Source of the DNA: Eutypella sp. D-1
Lineage: Eukaryota > Ascomycota > Sordariomycetes > Xylariales > Diatrypaceae
Assembly: GCA_023313575.1 (NCBI GenBank)
Contig: JAJTTP010000018.1
Span: forward strand, 124,001-188,000
DNA: 64,000 bases
Direction: 5' to 3'
Part shown: piece after piece, positions 12,359 through 23,918 of the stretch
Position numbering within the stretch: position 1 is the first letter of the stretch
Layout of the letters: each line of letters opens with the position of its first letter
Notes under the pieces: model-generated
Databases searched by the model: none
Seen by the model: only the letters and a program-made list of their open reading frames with translations
Told to the model about the DNA's origin: nothing
Position numbers and translations under genes: made by a program

Positions 12359-15291
12359 TTAATGATGATATGCGAGACGCCGCCTCGCCCTGCCGGTGCC
12401 GATGTCGATACGGCTCATCTCTTCCATGAGGGCCCACTCCTCGGAGCCGCGGCGGTCCTGGCTTTCCATCGGGCCCATGCCTCCGCTCATCATCGGCACC
12501 TTCGCCGGTATCGGCGGCCCATTGGCATAGCCCGAGCGAGGAGCCCCGTACGATGACTGTGGGACGTAATTCTCATAGTCAAACGTGCTGGCGCGGACGA
12601 GTGCGCGCGGGGGTGTGCTATTGCGCTGGTGTGCCGTCGCGGGAGCTAGAGGGTCATGGCCCGATGACATCGGAGCTGGCGCAGCAGACACGCGGTGCTG
12701 TTTCTTCTGCAATCGATTACGGCCCGCACTGACTGGAGGTGAAGGAGTCGCTTCTTGTGCTCCGTATGATTGCGGAGGGGCAGCGATCGCTGATTGGGGT
12801 CGTACTGTTACTCGCAATGGCCTTCGCCCAGATGGTGGCATAGGCTGAGCCCCAGATAAGGCAGGCCGCGAACGAGAGTCTGCCGGAGCGGGTGAAGGCT
12901 TCTTCGGCTCAGGCTCAGGCGCCCAGGTATCCATGGGCAAGTGATCTGAGGGGTCGACTTCCCTCCCGTCTGAGGTCACTATCTTGCCGTTTTGATTGGT
13001 ATAGTCCTGGGAATTAGTGTCCGGCCCCTGCGCAGCTGCCAAAGCTGGATTCAATTCGTCATAAGAATCCGGCCCGAATGGCACACCCGATAATCTTCGT
13101 CCGTCATTCCGAGTATCAGGCGGAGGGGGTGCCGGGCTAACAGATTTGCGCTTAATCGTATGGTTTGCGTTAGGGTTTGGCGATATACCGCGGCTCCTGG
13201 AAGTTGCCGGCGGTGCAGGAGACGTGATGGGGACACTTCCATATCGCACAAGGCTCTGTTCGTAGTTCACTGAGTTGTTCATTTGATTGGCATGAGCTTG
13301 GGCTGAGTAGTGGGCTGCATAGCTCGATGCAGGTGGTTCGCTGTGTTGGCGACCCCTTGTTTGAACAGGAACAGGGGCAGGTTGGGTGTAGCGACGCTCT
13401 CTCATCCTTTCTTCATAAGAGTAATCTGGCGACTCCCTTACCCGGGAAGGGTCGACTCCCGGGACTAGTGTCGCTGGGACCGGGACCATTGCATATTTGT
13501 CCGATGCGTGTACTTGGTTATTCTCGAGTTCGCGGGGGTACTCGATAAACCTATTCTGGGGCGGATAAGAGTGAGATGGTAGATCTTCCGGATGTGAGTA
13601 TTCTCTCGTATGTCCCGTGGGGGCGGGCGCATATCCATTAGAATCACGCCGGCTTTGACCCGGGACAGAGACAGGGGCAGGACTGTTATAATGATCAGAA
13701 ACATCCCTTCTTTGCCCGTTCAAGCTTAATGGCGCAGTCGTAGGGATAAGTTGATATTCCATTTCGTCAAATTGTTCTTGGCTTGAAAGGCTAGATCTCG
13801 CTTTTGGTGGCGTCCAAGACTCCGGTACATCTTCCACCGTTGGCTGCATAGATCTGTAGTGAGGATCATATGACGAGTCATATGAGTGGTGTCGGGGGGC
13901 TAAGGCCATACTCTGGTCGCTGCTGGGAGGAGGGGCCGGGGCTTGGACATCTGGCGCCGACTCGTATGGGCGGTACGTAGGGCGTCCTGGGTACGCAGGC
14001 GAAGGTGACGAAATAGAAAGCCGGTGAGCCTCGTTTCGCAAAACATCATGTCTCATAGGTGGCGTCGACTTGTGCTGCGACATATCGTAGCTCCCTCGCG
14101 GTACCATCTCCTGCGAACTTCCGGTGCTATTCCTTACTCTATGGACTGGCGGCGGAGGAGGTGGGCCATTGTCCTCGAGTAGCGGAGGTTGGTGGCGGGT
14201 TGGTGGGGGAGGCGAGTCGTAATGTTCATGCATATTATGATAAGACCTTCGAGGGCCTACTTCATATTGGGGCCTCGGATCCGGGTGATATTGAGGCTGA
14301 GGTTGAATCTGCTGTTCTTCATAGGGAGAGGGTGAATATTTATTGCTCCTTTCCGATGATCGGGGGGGATACTGGTACTCCTGTCGCGGTGGTGGAGTGG
14401 CGTATTGATTACCGCCATCCGCTGCAGCGTAGGCATGTAAATCGGTCTGACTCCTACTAAAGCGGTTCGATGGTGGTGTAGTGTACTCGACAGGTTGCAT
14501 TGCCGACTGTTTTGGAGGGTATACAGCCGGACCACCGGGCTTCTGGCGCGGTGGTGTTTGCATGTCATCACGTGTTACGGGTGAAGGGGCTTTTCCCGTG
14601 ACGGGATCCGAGGGCAAGGGGCGTCGCTTGATCGGGGGTTTCTGGGTACCATTTACGAGTTCGGTTTCCGAATTAGAAGCCATGGGCTTGGGTTTGGGAG
14701 CCGGCTTCTCAGGCTTCGGTCGAAGGTCGTAATAGGTGGTTTCGATTCTGATCTCGCCGGCATATTTGCCTTTGCAGTTCAGAGTATGCCACTGGTCATG
14801 TTGACCACCGCCCTGTACGATGATATCTCGCAAGTCAATCCATGTCTCACCAATCAAATCAGTCCTCTTATCGTCGTTGAACACAGACAGCTTGAGCTGG
14901 TAATAGTCAGGAGAATCGTGGACTGTGAAGCGAAGCTCTTGATCCCTATATAAAGAATTTTCAAGTCAGCAAAGCAGCTTACAACTAATTGGACAGATGG
15001 GAGGGACTTCTTCTGGAATCGCTTCCAGGAGATGGGGGCAGGTTCAAGCACATACCATTTTGGGGTCTGTCCGCCTCGGATATCTGTGGTGGTTTTCTTG
15101 GCTTCCTTGCCGAGACGGGCAGCAGTATAAGGGTCTTGTTTCCCAATTGTCTTCCGATTAGGTAGATTCTTAGCCCTGTCGACGACAACGACGAGTGTGC
15201 CGATCTCAGGGCCATCAATACTCATATCAGAGAAAATGCCAGCAGTATGCATCCCGTTCAACGGGTTGAACGGCTTAGGCTTGGAAGCCAT
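12359..15291 (-). CDS. C2-domain, proline-rich protein of the Inn1/Fic1 cytokinesis type
   Basis: Two exons (15291-15056 and 14945-12359, with a 110-nt intron) give 940 aa. Residues about 28-135 form a C2 domain. It opens with GTLVVVVDRAKNLPNRK, continues through GKQDPYTAARLG, and has DQELRFTVHDSPDYYQLKLSV right after the intron. The remaining ~800 residues are disordered and very rich in Pro, Ser, Tyr and Gln, with many PxxP and PPPPP stretches suited to SH3 binding. An N-terminal C2 domain plus a long PxxP tail is the plan of yeast Inn1 and fission yeast Fic1, which act at the contractile ring and septum with F-BAR/SH3 partners. That role is inferred from architecture. The tail is longer than in the yeast proteins. 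Other C2 proteins are possible but fit less well. Confidence 0.8.
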
Positions 15292-18200
15292 GTTGTGTGG
15301 AGGATTTATATGCTCTCTAACATGAGAGTCAACAGCAATCGAGCCTCAATGGCGACGCTGGCAAGACCTCAGTGATCGTTCTATAAAAGCCAAATGCCGT
15401 AAAATCTCCCAGGACGCGGCGGTCTTGGCTGAGCGAGCGTTCCAAAGTCGGGTTGGGTTGATGGGGTCTGAACAGGTCTGAGGTCAATCTATGACTTCTA
15501 TTTTGTTTTGCTGGTTAATTGATGTTTACGTCGACCAAATGCGATGTCCTGAAAATCGAGTATGAGAAGACCGGAAGAAGACTGGATATCTATCCAGTAA
15601 CCAAAGCTTGAGTGAGATTTGAAAGAGCGAGCGAGTAGTGAGTGAGGCAGTGAGGTATGAGAGGTATGAGATATGAGAGACAAGGGACCAGGGGCAGGGG
15701 ATGGGGACGGGTGATGTAATTCGTATAAGACGAATATCCGTAAATATCAATATCAATATCCGATATCCGTAGACCAAGTGAGCAGGAACAAGAAAAAAAA
15801 GAGTGAATCGATCAAGATTCTACTCTGCCTTTTACCTCTGCCACACCAACCAACTTAGGTAACTATCTACTAAGAATGAAAGACTAGGTAGGATTCCAGT
15901 TTGCAGCAGCAGACCACACGAGTCATCCAATAACGATCGGGACAGAACAAAGACGAGAGTTTGTGGTAAGGGTGTGACGGCGGAAGGAAATGTGCCTAGG
16001 AAACAAAAGAAGAATGGGATGAAGGATGTATCAATGAGCGGAAGAGTTGTATGGCACGAAGGGAGTAAATGCAGGGTCCCAAAACAACCAACCCGAAAAG
16101 TAGAGAGAGGGTACGAATACTTTCATAGGTAGGGGAATTTGTTATCGAAACCACACAAATATCCAGTTGAGGCGGGTTGAAGCATTAAAGTGGTGGCTGG
16201 TGACGCGCGATGGGAAAGGTGACCGGGAGGGATTGGGGCCGGCCGGGGGGCAGATGCAGGTGGGATTGAAAAATTGGGGGGGCAGAAATAGCGTGGTTGG
16301 TTGATTGGTCTGGCCTTCCAAGTTTAAGCTGACTGGAGTGGGCAGTACATAAAAAGGCAGTGTGGGTTGTGGGTTTCGCCAATTCAAGTCAAGAACGTTC
16401 CCAAAAGTCCCGGGGTACTCCGTTACTTGCTTTTCATATCAGCAACTTGAACGGGAACTTTTTTTCTTTCTGGTTGCACGTTTCTGTAGAAAATATTACC
16501 GGAAAATGGCAAAGCAGGAAGGAAGGAATGGCAAGACGCAGGACGCAACGCAGGACGCAAGACGGCAAGGCAGGCGGGTTACCGGGGTCACCAGCTGCTA
16601 ACAGGGATGACCCGAGCTGACAGGGGTTGGCCGGGGTACTTGCAGCGGCTCGTCTGGTGTGAAACTGACCAATCAGATTAAAAGATCTAGAAACAAGGCG
16701 CCCCTACCTAGGTGAGCTCAAGTAAGCTTAACCTTGCCAAAGGTACTTTACTCAAGTACCGTACAATTTCTACTAATTAGTAGTATTGTTTTGATGTTTT
16801 GTCCGAGGACGGATGTCAACAAAGACGTATGTACTTAAGTAGAAGAGCTTGAAACGGTTCACGCGGAATTGGGAATTGACCGAATCAATCCTGCTTTCGA
16901 TCGATACTACGTATATAACTTTGCTTTACTAGAAAAATCTCATGTCTACGTACGAATGCATACCTACTATTATGTACAACCTACCCTACCTACCTACTTT
17001 GGTAGCATTCTAGCATTCTCGGCATCTAAATCTATTGGGGTGGGCACGACTTCGACGACGACGACGACTGGGCTGATGGGGGTCGGAACGCGCAAGCTAG
17101 CGACGACTTTCCCCTTATCCCCGGGCCATGGCAATGCACTACAGGCAATGCACGGGCACACTGCCTTTACATAAAGTAGGGTAATTAGGCTTTTTGCGGA
17201 GACTAACGCAATGACGTTCAATAACAACCCTGCCCTGTCCCGCATACCTTTAGGTAAACCTATGGGCACTTTGGCACTGTACCACTTCCATCTCAATTAT
17301 TTGTCGATTTTCTAGATTTATAGAATTGGTCTCGAATAAATTTATGAGCGCGATTTCCAAGGTACAAATCGTTTCTCTCTCTCTCCCTTTACAAGCGCCT
17401 TTGCGTTGCACGGCTCATTATCGCGAGTTTGGTGCACAACTGGCATATGCATGCATATGGTACCTCACTTGGCCCAAGTATATTATCAATCAACATTATG
17501 ATATTTATTTATTTCGGTGCCTGGATCGATCATCATCACTCAATCAGCCAATGCCAAAAATAGACGGGCCGGGAATGCTTAGCTGAAAATCCGATCGATC
17601 CCCCAACTCCTACTCTTTATCACCTAGTCTACCAGACCAGTTTACTAATAACTTTTTTAACCTGATCAACTAAATAGCTATCTACCTAGATGTAAGTATG
17701 TAGAAAGCAGCCTAAACTGACCCTACATTTGCAAAACACCTACAATGGACGGCCATGTCAAGATCTCCAAATTCGTGGGTGGAAAAAACTGGCGTCTTCT
17801 TCCAATTGACTTCGAACAAGTTCTTGATCGACATACATGCGCCGACAAGTAATGTACAAATCCAATATTCGGACACGCTGTGGCACCTGTATAAATAAAA
17901 TTTTTACACAAGTTAAAGCGCCCCGGACGCAAGCCAAGTAGGCTTGCCAAGAGTTGTTCCAAGTAGCCCAGGGCACAGCATACTTTTATACAAAAAATTC
18001 ACACCCACATCCACTACCGCTCATCGAAGTCTTTTTTTTTTTATCAACGAGCATGACCCCCGTCCTGTCTCCTCGGAGAATTATTTGCGGAGATGCCCGT
18101 CTACGCTCTTTGCAGAGAAGGCGGGAGTAAAGCTAGCTGGCCGGCGGCTGTCACCACGGGGAGCCGGCCATAAGTGTACACCTATCTACACGGTGCAGAT

Positions 18201-18828
18201 TGGATAACTAAGGAAACCATCCCTGCTCCGCCATTTGGGCGGCCGGCCGGCGGTGTCGACATACATAAGAAAGAGATCGAGGAAGCCCGAGCTTCCTAGT
18301 GAATTCACTGTCTCCAAACCTGTCTCCAGCCCGACCATTCCGCAGGTTGCCCCTTGAAATAACCCCTCGTCCCGTAAAGTGCGAATAGCACCGTAAGATA
18401 GCCCCCCTAGGAACCCTAGGACACCGCTGTGAGGCGAATAGGGGTAGGTGAGGCGAGACGAGGCCGGGGGTGGATTCTCGCTGTCGAGACCGCCTGAAGA
18501 GCAAAGAAAAAAAAGAGGCTACGGTTGGGCAATTAGAACACCGTCACGGTCAAGGACTCTCGGGGACCACGGTTTGGATTCACACGCGGAAAAACTTTCT
18601 GGAACCCTGAAGAGGGCAAAACTACTCTATTGTTATTGGCCTGGTTCCGTCCCAAAGTACAACCAGTCGGGGGAGTGTGAAAAGAAACCCCCCTCCGCCA
18701 TCGAGTGTAGCGCGGCTAGCTACTTATGAAGTTAGAGAACCGTGCGACCTATTTCTCCCGCAATGACTCCCATTTCCACATGAACCCGATCGTTCCTTGG
18801 AAAAAGCTTATTGCGCTTCCTTCCCCCT
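15292..18828. other. Intergenic
   Basis: This 3.5-kb stretch lies between the C2-protein start and the con-6 family gene. It has short purine- and pyrimidine-biased runs (15600-15700, 16530-16570) and a TACCTAGGT word at 16705. Open frames are short and without recognisable domains. Confidence 0.45.
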
Positions 18829-19283
18829 TTATTCCTCGCCGAGACGCTCCTTGGCGCTCTGTTTGGCCTCATCGGAGACGTTGGGGTTCTTGAGAGTGCT
18901 GCGAGCGTTTTGCATGTGTGATTAGCCAGAAGGTCGGTCTATTAGTCATGTTGGAGAATCACGGGGGTGTGTGTATTGGTGTCACTCACGCCTTAAGGCC
19001 GCCGGCAACGTTGTTAGGGTTCTTGTCACCGCTGTCGCTGGCCTTGGGTACTGTCATCAGGGCAATGTTAGCTAGATCGCACTTCGAGGGAATGGTTTAT
19101 TGAAAGAAAAGATTATTTAATTCGAAGGGGGGGGGGGCAAGGAAGAGGGCAGGATCACGAACCGTCACCGCCGTTAAACTCGTTGTCGAGCACCTGCTTC
19201 GAGTGCTCCTTGGACTCCTGAGACGTGTTGGGGTTGTTGATGTTGGCCTTGTGGCCGCCGGCAATCTGAGCATCGGTAGGCAT
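18829..19283 (-). CDS. Con-6 family conidiation-associated protein, 83 aa
   Basis: Three very short exons (19283-19163, 19050-18990, 18898-18829) join to 83 aa, and each exon alone is too small to stand out as an open frame. The protein is small, hydrophilic and lysine-rich. It has two copies of the con-6 repeat pattern. The first is GGHKANINNPNTSQESKEHS and the second is GGLKATLKNPNVSDEAKQSA, ending in ERLGEE. The family is named after Neurospora con-6, a gene strongly expressed in conidia. Its members are small, probably disordered proteins of unknown biochemical role linked to conidia and stress. Splice sites are standard (GTTCGT/CAG and GTGAGT/CAG). No neighbour is functionally related. 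Confidence 0.88.
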
Positions 19284-21163
19284 CTTGGGTGATCGGCGTT
19301 GCTTTGAGGCTTTGGTGGTGTTTTTTTGAGTTCTGGCGAAGCTATTTTGCTGCGACTAGTAGGTTGCTGAGTTGGCTAGGCTAATGGATGGGATAAAATA
19401 GCTCCGTTGGATGGAAGGGAAGCCCCTTCTTATAGACAGCTCCCATTCTATGTATTCAGCAGCTTACACCTGTTGATCCGATGGCACCATATCACATCTG
19501 GTCGTCGTCAAAAAGCTGGTCCATTGTCTATCCCTGTCCCGCGTCATTGATCAACAATAGCGAGAGCGATGCATAGAATCTATGCCATCATGACTCCTAG
19601 GTCAAAACCCGCATGCAGTATCCAGCCCGTCGGAGACGAAGTGTCGGTAAGGCTGAGGCTTGCGAGCAGATCGCGTCTCCCCTTTGTCGTAAACCCCAGT
19701 CGTGACGTCTTATAACGCGGGGTTGTCTATCTTCTATGTAGCACGGAATCCCTGAAACCAACGCGGCAGAAGGACAACATAGGGTCAACCCTAGCGGTGA
19801 ATCAAGCGGAAACTGTTTTCTAGACATGGGATATATGTATGTGCATATATTCGGCTTCATTGTACCTTCAACTGTTAGGCTTTGTGTCAGGGGAAGCGCC
19901 GGTCCAGGGAGGGCGGGCGAAAAGCTCCGTCCTACAATGAAGAGAGACATGGCAGCGGGTATGGCCTCTCAAGCTCGGAGTCAAGGGATCATTAGATCAG
20001 TCTCCACAGTTTAGAAGGCGATCTATCAAGTCTATCGGGGATTCGAGGTAAGGCACCTCAGCTTTCCTATGAGCGATGCTTGGTTCAAGATGGTTCAGCC
20101 TTCGGCACGGGTCAGTCACAAAGGGGGACCTCGGGAGTCCATGACGAGGACACCAAACGCCAATGACAGCGGCCTGCTGTACCCGAGACGTTTTCGTCTT
20201 ACTATATCACTAGAGCAGCTGTGATTGGAACGCTGACATTTTCAACCACTGAGATCTGTTGCAGCGAGCTGAGAGATACGCGGTATGCTGGTTGAACTTT
20301 GTCTGGGCACTTGCTGAGCCAAATGGTTGGAGAGGGTTGACCGGACGATATGAACAGCCGGCACCGTAAGCATTGCTACTTTTTTCGTTATACGTCTCTA
20401 CTACATCCGTTGGCTAGAACTATAACATTAGAAACTCTGCCCAGGGTTCAACACCACAAGAATACGTGCTCGAGACATTCAGCTAACGTTGATAGCAACA
20501 TGTCTCGAACCAGCAGAGCAAAATATGATATCCATTCGTGATTCATAGAGCAGGTATCAAACGTCGATCTAATGTGAAAAGACACGGGCGATAAAGACAG
20601 GCGATGACCACAGTACCTGGACCTGTTAAGCCACAATGGCTTGGATCGCCTCAGGTTATGAGGTCATGATGTAAATGAGACGCACGGACGTTATGATCGC
20701 TAATAAATCTGGTAAGCAAAACAACACCTTGATTCCTATAACTACCAGTAGACACAGGGCCAGTTGTATGAAGAGAAACGAGAAACAAAAGCCGTAGTCT
20801 CATGGAAGATAGGTTCAGGAGACGATGAAGTCTGAGCCTGCATTGGGTGAGTTCTGTTTATTAATTAGTGTTTGGTTTAGCCACAGAGCATGAGCCTCAG
20901 ACCCACTCGCTTAGTTTTATGTATATAACGCGCCTCGCCTTATCAAGTACCGCCCGGGAGCATGCGTGTTAGCACCGTGTTAGGTTCGAGTCCTAGTCTT
21001 GGCAAACCTGAGCTTAAGTTCAACAATACATCAACTTATACCAACAACAGACAACCGTGATAACAAGATATACCTTGGTATATACTCGCTACTTTCGCTT
21101 GCATTTCAGGATTGCTTAAAAAGCCAGTATAACCTAATATCACAAAAGCCACCAACATCCACG
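19284..21163. other. Intergenic
   Basis: No gene is seen. A tRNA-like T-arm lies at 20980-21004 but has no matching 5' half (see rejected items). An open frame from 20999 runs in phase into the next gene but is judged to be 5' UTR. Confidence 0.45.
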
Positions 21164-22006
21164 ATGGCAACCGAGCTGCAGCCGCAACAGCCGTCGGCGC
21201 TGAACTACGTGGCGGGTTTCCTACTGGTCGGGGTAGCGTGGGGGCTGACGACGCCGTTCATCCGGCGGGCGGCCCAGGACCACGGGCGGAGGCGGCCGGC
21301 GCACCCGACACTGGAGCGGCCCGAGGTGCGCGCCAGCGCGGTGCGGAGCCGGCTCTACGGCGCTTTCTTCGCCGCCGCCGACCTCCTGCGCAACCCGCGC
21401 TACGCCGTCCCGCTCCTTATCAACCTGTCCGGCAGCGTGTGGTTCTTCCTCCTCATCGGACAGGCCGGTACGTTTACGATCAATCTCCTCTCTCATCCGC
21501 TTCCAATTTTACCCTGCCTTTTTTTTTCTCTCTTGCGCGAGGACTTTGCCTTTTAGTTACTTAGAAGGCCGTTGGATACGAATTGGCCGCTAACAGGGAC
21601 TACGCAGAGCTGAGCTTAACCGTACCGATCGTGAACACGCTGGCGTTCCTGTTTACCGTGCTGGGCGACTGGTGGGTGGACGGCAAAGTCATCAGTCGAG
21701 GTGAGCTCCCGCCAATGCTTATAACCGTTCTGCATATGAATTACTAACCCGGGGGAAAGACACTTGGGCCGGGATGACGCTCTCTTTATGCGGTAAGTGG
21801 CCCGCCTTCTCACTCAAACGTCTATCTTACACCTGGGGTCGTGTCTCCGGTCGCATACTGCGTCGCGCAGCTCAGCTCGAGTCCATATGCGTCTTGACAT
21901 ACACATCCCTCCGCTTCTCCTTATCCATCATGATGGGCACCGTGACATATCTACTCGCGCTGACTTACCACCAGGTATTGCGCTCTGTGTACATAGTAAA
22001 AGTTGA
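21164..22006 (+). CDS. TMEM234-like (UPF0546) small multi-pass membrane protein
   Basis: Four exons (21164-21467, 21608-21700, 21760-21792, 21975-22006) give 153 aa. Hydrophobic segments lie at about 15-30 (YVAGFLLVGVAWGLTTPFIR), 85-102 (VPLLINLSGSVWFFLL), 105-125 (SLTVPIVNTLAFLFTVLGDW) and the C-terminus. The N-terminal GVAWGLTTPF, the central NLSGSVWFFLLIGQA-ELSLTVPIVNTLAF and the late DTWAGM are hallmarks of the TMEM234/UPF0546 family. That family is related to drug/metabolite-transporter half-units, and its transport function is not established. The ATG at 21164 was chosen because family homology starts just after it, although the frame stays open 165 bases further upstream. The last exon is only 32 nt and ends GIALCVHSKS. 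Confidence 0.85.
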
Positions 22007-23276
22007 GCCTTGGCTAAACATCCGTCAATCATTCTATAATATACGTGTTGATCGCGAGCATATTCCCATATCGTTTTGAGCCGATAAGAAGGTGAATCGT
22101 GGTTTCGCCTCGTGCATTTGCATATACGATGCTGCGTCGATTCTCAGAACGCATCGTAGAGATATAGAAGGCCACGTATGTATCAGTAACTTGCATCTAC
22201 TCACCTACCCCTGCCTACTGTGCCCAATGAGGCTCGGCAGGTCTAGTTCGCAGTGCGATGTGCTCTCTGCGTGACAACGACCGGTGTGAGACCCCCATGG
22301 AGAATCGGAGCCACACACCGAAGCGAGGCCAAACGTGTGGGAAGGCGAAAATACCCTTCTATATACTCCGTAGCTTATAGACTTCGTCTGTTTGGATGGA
22401 CCTGCCATCTGGCCGTATTTTATAGACTTTGACCAGATCAAGGAGACTACATAGATTGACTACAGCGCCAGAATAGGAGTCACCCTAATAGACCAGGTTG
22501 TTCGCCTGAGTAGGTAGTTATAGCTATGCGTCCACCTTTGGCGGAGTAGGGGTCAAGCTATATTTGGACAGGATTCGCGCTGTTTCGATGAGGATCCATC
22601 GCAAACCATTCCCATAGTGTTGCTGGGTAGCTCGGCACCTGGCATGATTTCTCGCTTCGAAAATACGATAGGATGATAGCTAGATAGATCGCTAGGAAGT
22701 GAATGGATCAGCAGGACCTTGTATTCCATTAATAGTATGTGCATGCTTACTTACTATAAGTATAATAGCTGCTGGGTATAGACCTCGTACTCGCGGGGCC
22801 TCCCAATGAGAAACCTCCAAGAAAGCAGGGGTGCCGGGTCTTGCACCCCTGCTTTACCGGCACTGACAGGCAGTTCGTTCGAACATGTCTCGGTACTTAG
22901 AGCTCGGAAGAGCCCCGGGTTCCCCACCGTCGTCATATTGGGTAGGTACTGGGCTCGTAGCCGGCCTGGCCGTCTACTGAACAGGAAGGAATGTCGACAC
23001 GAGATGGGATCTGCCATAGCGACACGAACAAAGCTAACGAAGGGAGGCAAAGCATTTATGTGGAGGTAGACCGAAGTTGATGCCCTTTACTATGGACAAT
23101 GGGATATATAATGATTTGCAACCTTCATATCTGCAATTGAGTTTCCAACTACCATCGCCTCTCGACCTAACGATCAGTCCAGGTGTCTTTAATCCTTCCC
23201 TACGTAGTTCATCGACCAAATCCAACCCCTCACCAAGTTTCCTCCCTCCCCATCAACCCAGTCCCAATCCAAAACC
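22007..23276. other. Intergenic
   Basis: No gene is seen. A short inverted arrangement around 22825-22855 repeats the word CAGGGGTGC/GCACCCCTG and could form a hairpin. Confidence 0.4.
22826..22853. repeat. Short inverted repeat (possible hairpin)
   Basis: The word GCAGGGGTGC is followed a few bases later by its reverse complement GCACCCCTGC, giving a 10-bp perfect stem with a short loop. It lies between genes. No role can be assigned. Confidence 0.5.
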
Positions 23277-23708
23277 ATGCGCGCGGGAACCCTCATCACC
23301 ACGCTCTCAGCGGCCGCGACCGCCACCGCATCCAGCCTGGTGTCCTTCACGCCCGCAGGGTCGCAGGAGCAGGAGCCGGTGAGCGACTGGGCGTGGGCGA
23401 TCACGGGGTGGAACGCGGGGTGGAACGCGGGGTGCGCGCGGCAGGGGTGCTTCTACGACTTCAACATCACGGCGGCCGCGAACGCGACCGCGGACCCGCA
23501 GCAGCCGGCCTTCGCGGCGTATTGCTCCGGCGACGGCGGCGAGGGCGCGCCCTACGAGCTCTGCACCCTCCGGTCGCAACCTGAGACTCGCCTCCGGATC
23601 GCCGCTAAGCTCCTCGCTGATAATAGTACCGTCGGCGCTGAGTATGGTACTGCTGCCCGGCCTACTATCCAGGTCACCGTCCAGCACGACGATCTGGAGA
23701 CTCCGTGA

Positions 23709-23744
<36 letters not shown>

Positions 23745-23918
23745 CTCTGGTGCCACGATAGGTGCCTCAACCAGGTAGATAGCATCACATCACTAACGAG
23801 CCGGCACAGGACGACGTGGTGGAACTACACGGCGAAGGGCGAGGCGGAATACAACCAGTTTGTCTCGCCGCCGTTGAACTTCACGATCGTGCCGCACGAG
23901 ATTATCGGCGTCGCGTGA
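23277..23918 (+). CDS. Small secreted orphan protein, 178 aa
   Basis: Two exons (23277-23704 and 23810-23918) give 178 aa. Residues 1 to about 18 (MRAGTLITTLSAAATATA) look like a signal peptide. The mature part has four cysteines in two pairs (CARQGC and a later C...ELC), several NxT/S sequons and a tandem WNAGWNAG encoded by a repeated 12-nt unit. It ends with a conserved-looking TIVPHEIIGVA. This matches the general plan of small secreted ascomycete proteins of unknown function. An effector-like or cell-surface role is possible but not shown. The 105-nt intron begins with a (CT)n microsatellite. The reading is supported by strongly GC-rich third positions and a clean splice frame. Confidence 0.75.
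23712..23740 (+). repeat. (CT)n microsatellite
   Basis: This is an uninterrupted CT dinucleotide run inside the intron of the secreted orphan gene, starting seven bases after the donor site. It may be length-polymorphic between strains. Confidence 0.95.

Noticed and set aside
20936..21004. tRNA-like 3' half: T-arm around TTCGAGT (20980-20996) and TCTTGGC acceptor-like end
   Set aside because: The T-stem pairs well, but the 5' acceptor strand and the anticodon stem do not pair in any register I tried, so this is at most a degenerate tRNA relic.
20999..21163. N-terminal extension of the TMEM234-like protein
   Set aside because: The frame is open, but the extra 55 residues have no family character, and the ATG at 21164 lies directly before the conserved membrane region.
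23307..23756. Minus-strand frame opposite the secreted orphan gene
   Set aside because: It is an Arg/Glu-rich translation of GC-rich coding sequence and the CT microsatellite, typical of a shadow frame.
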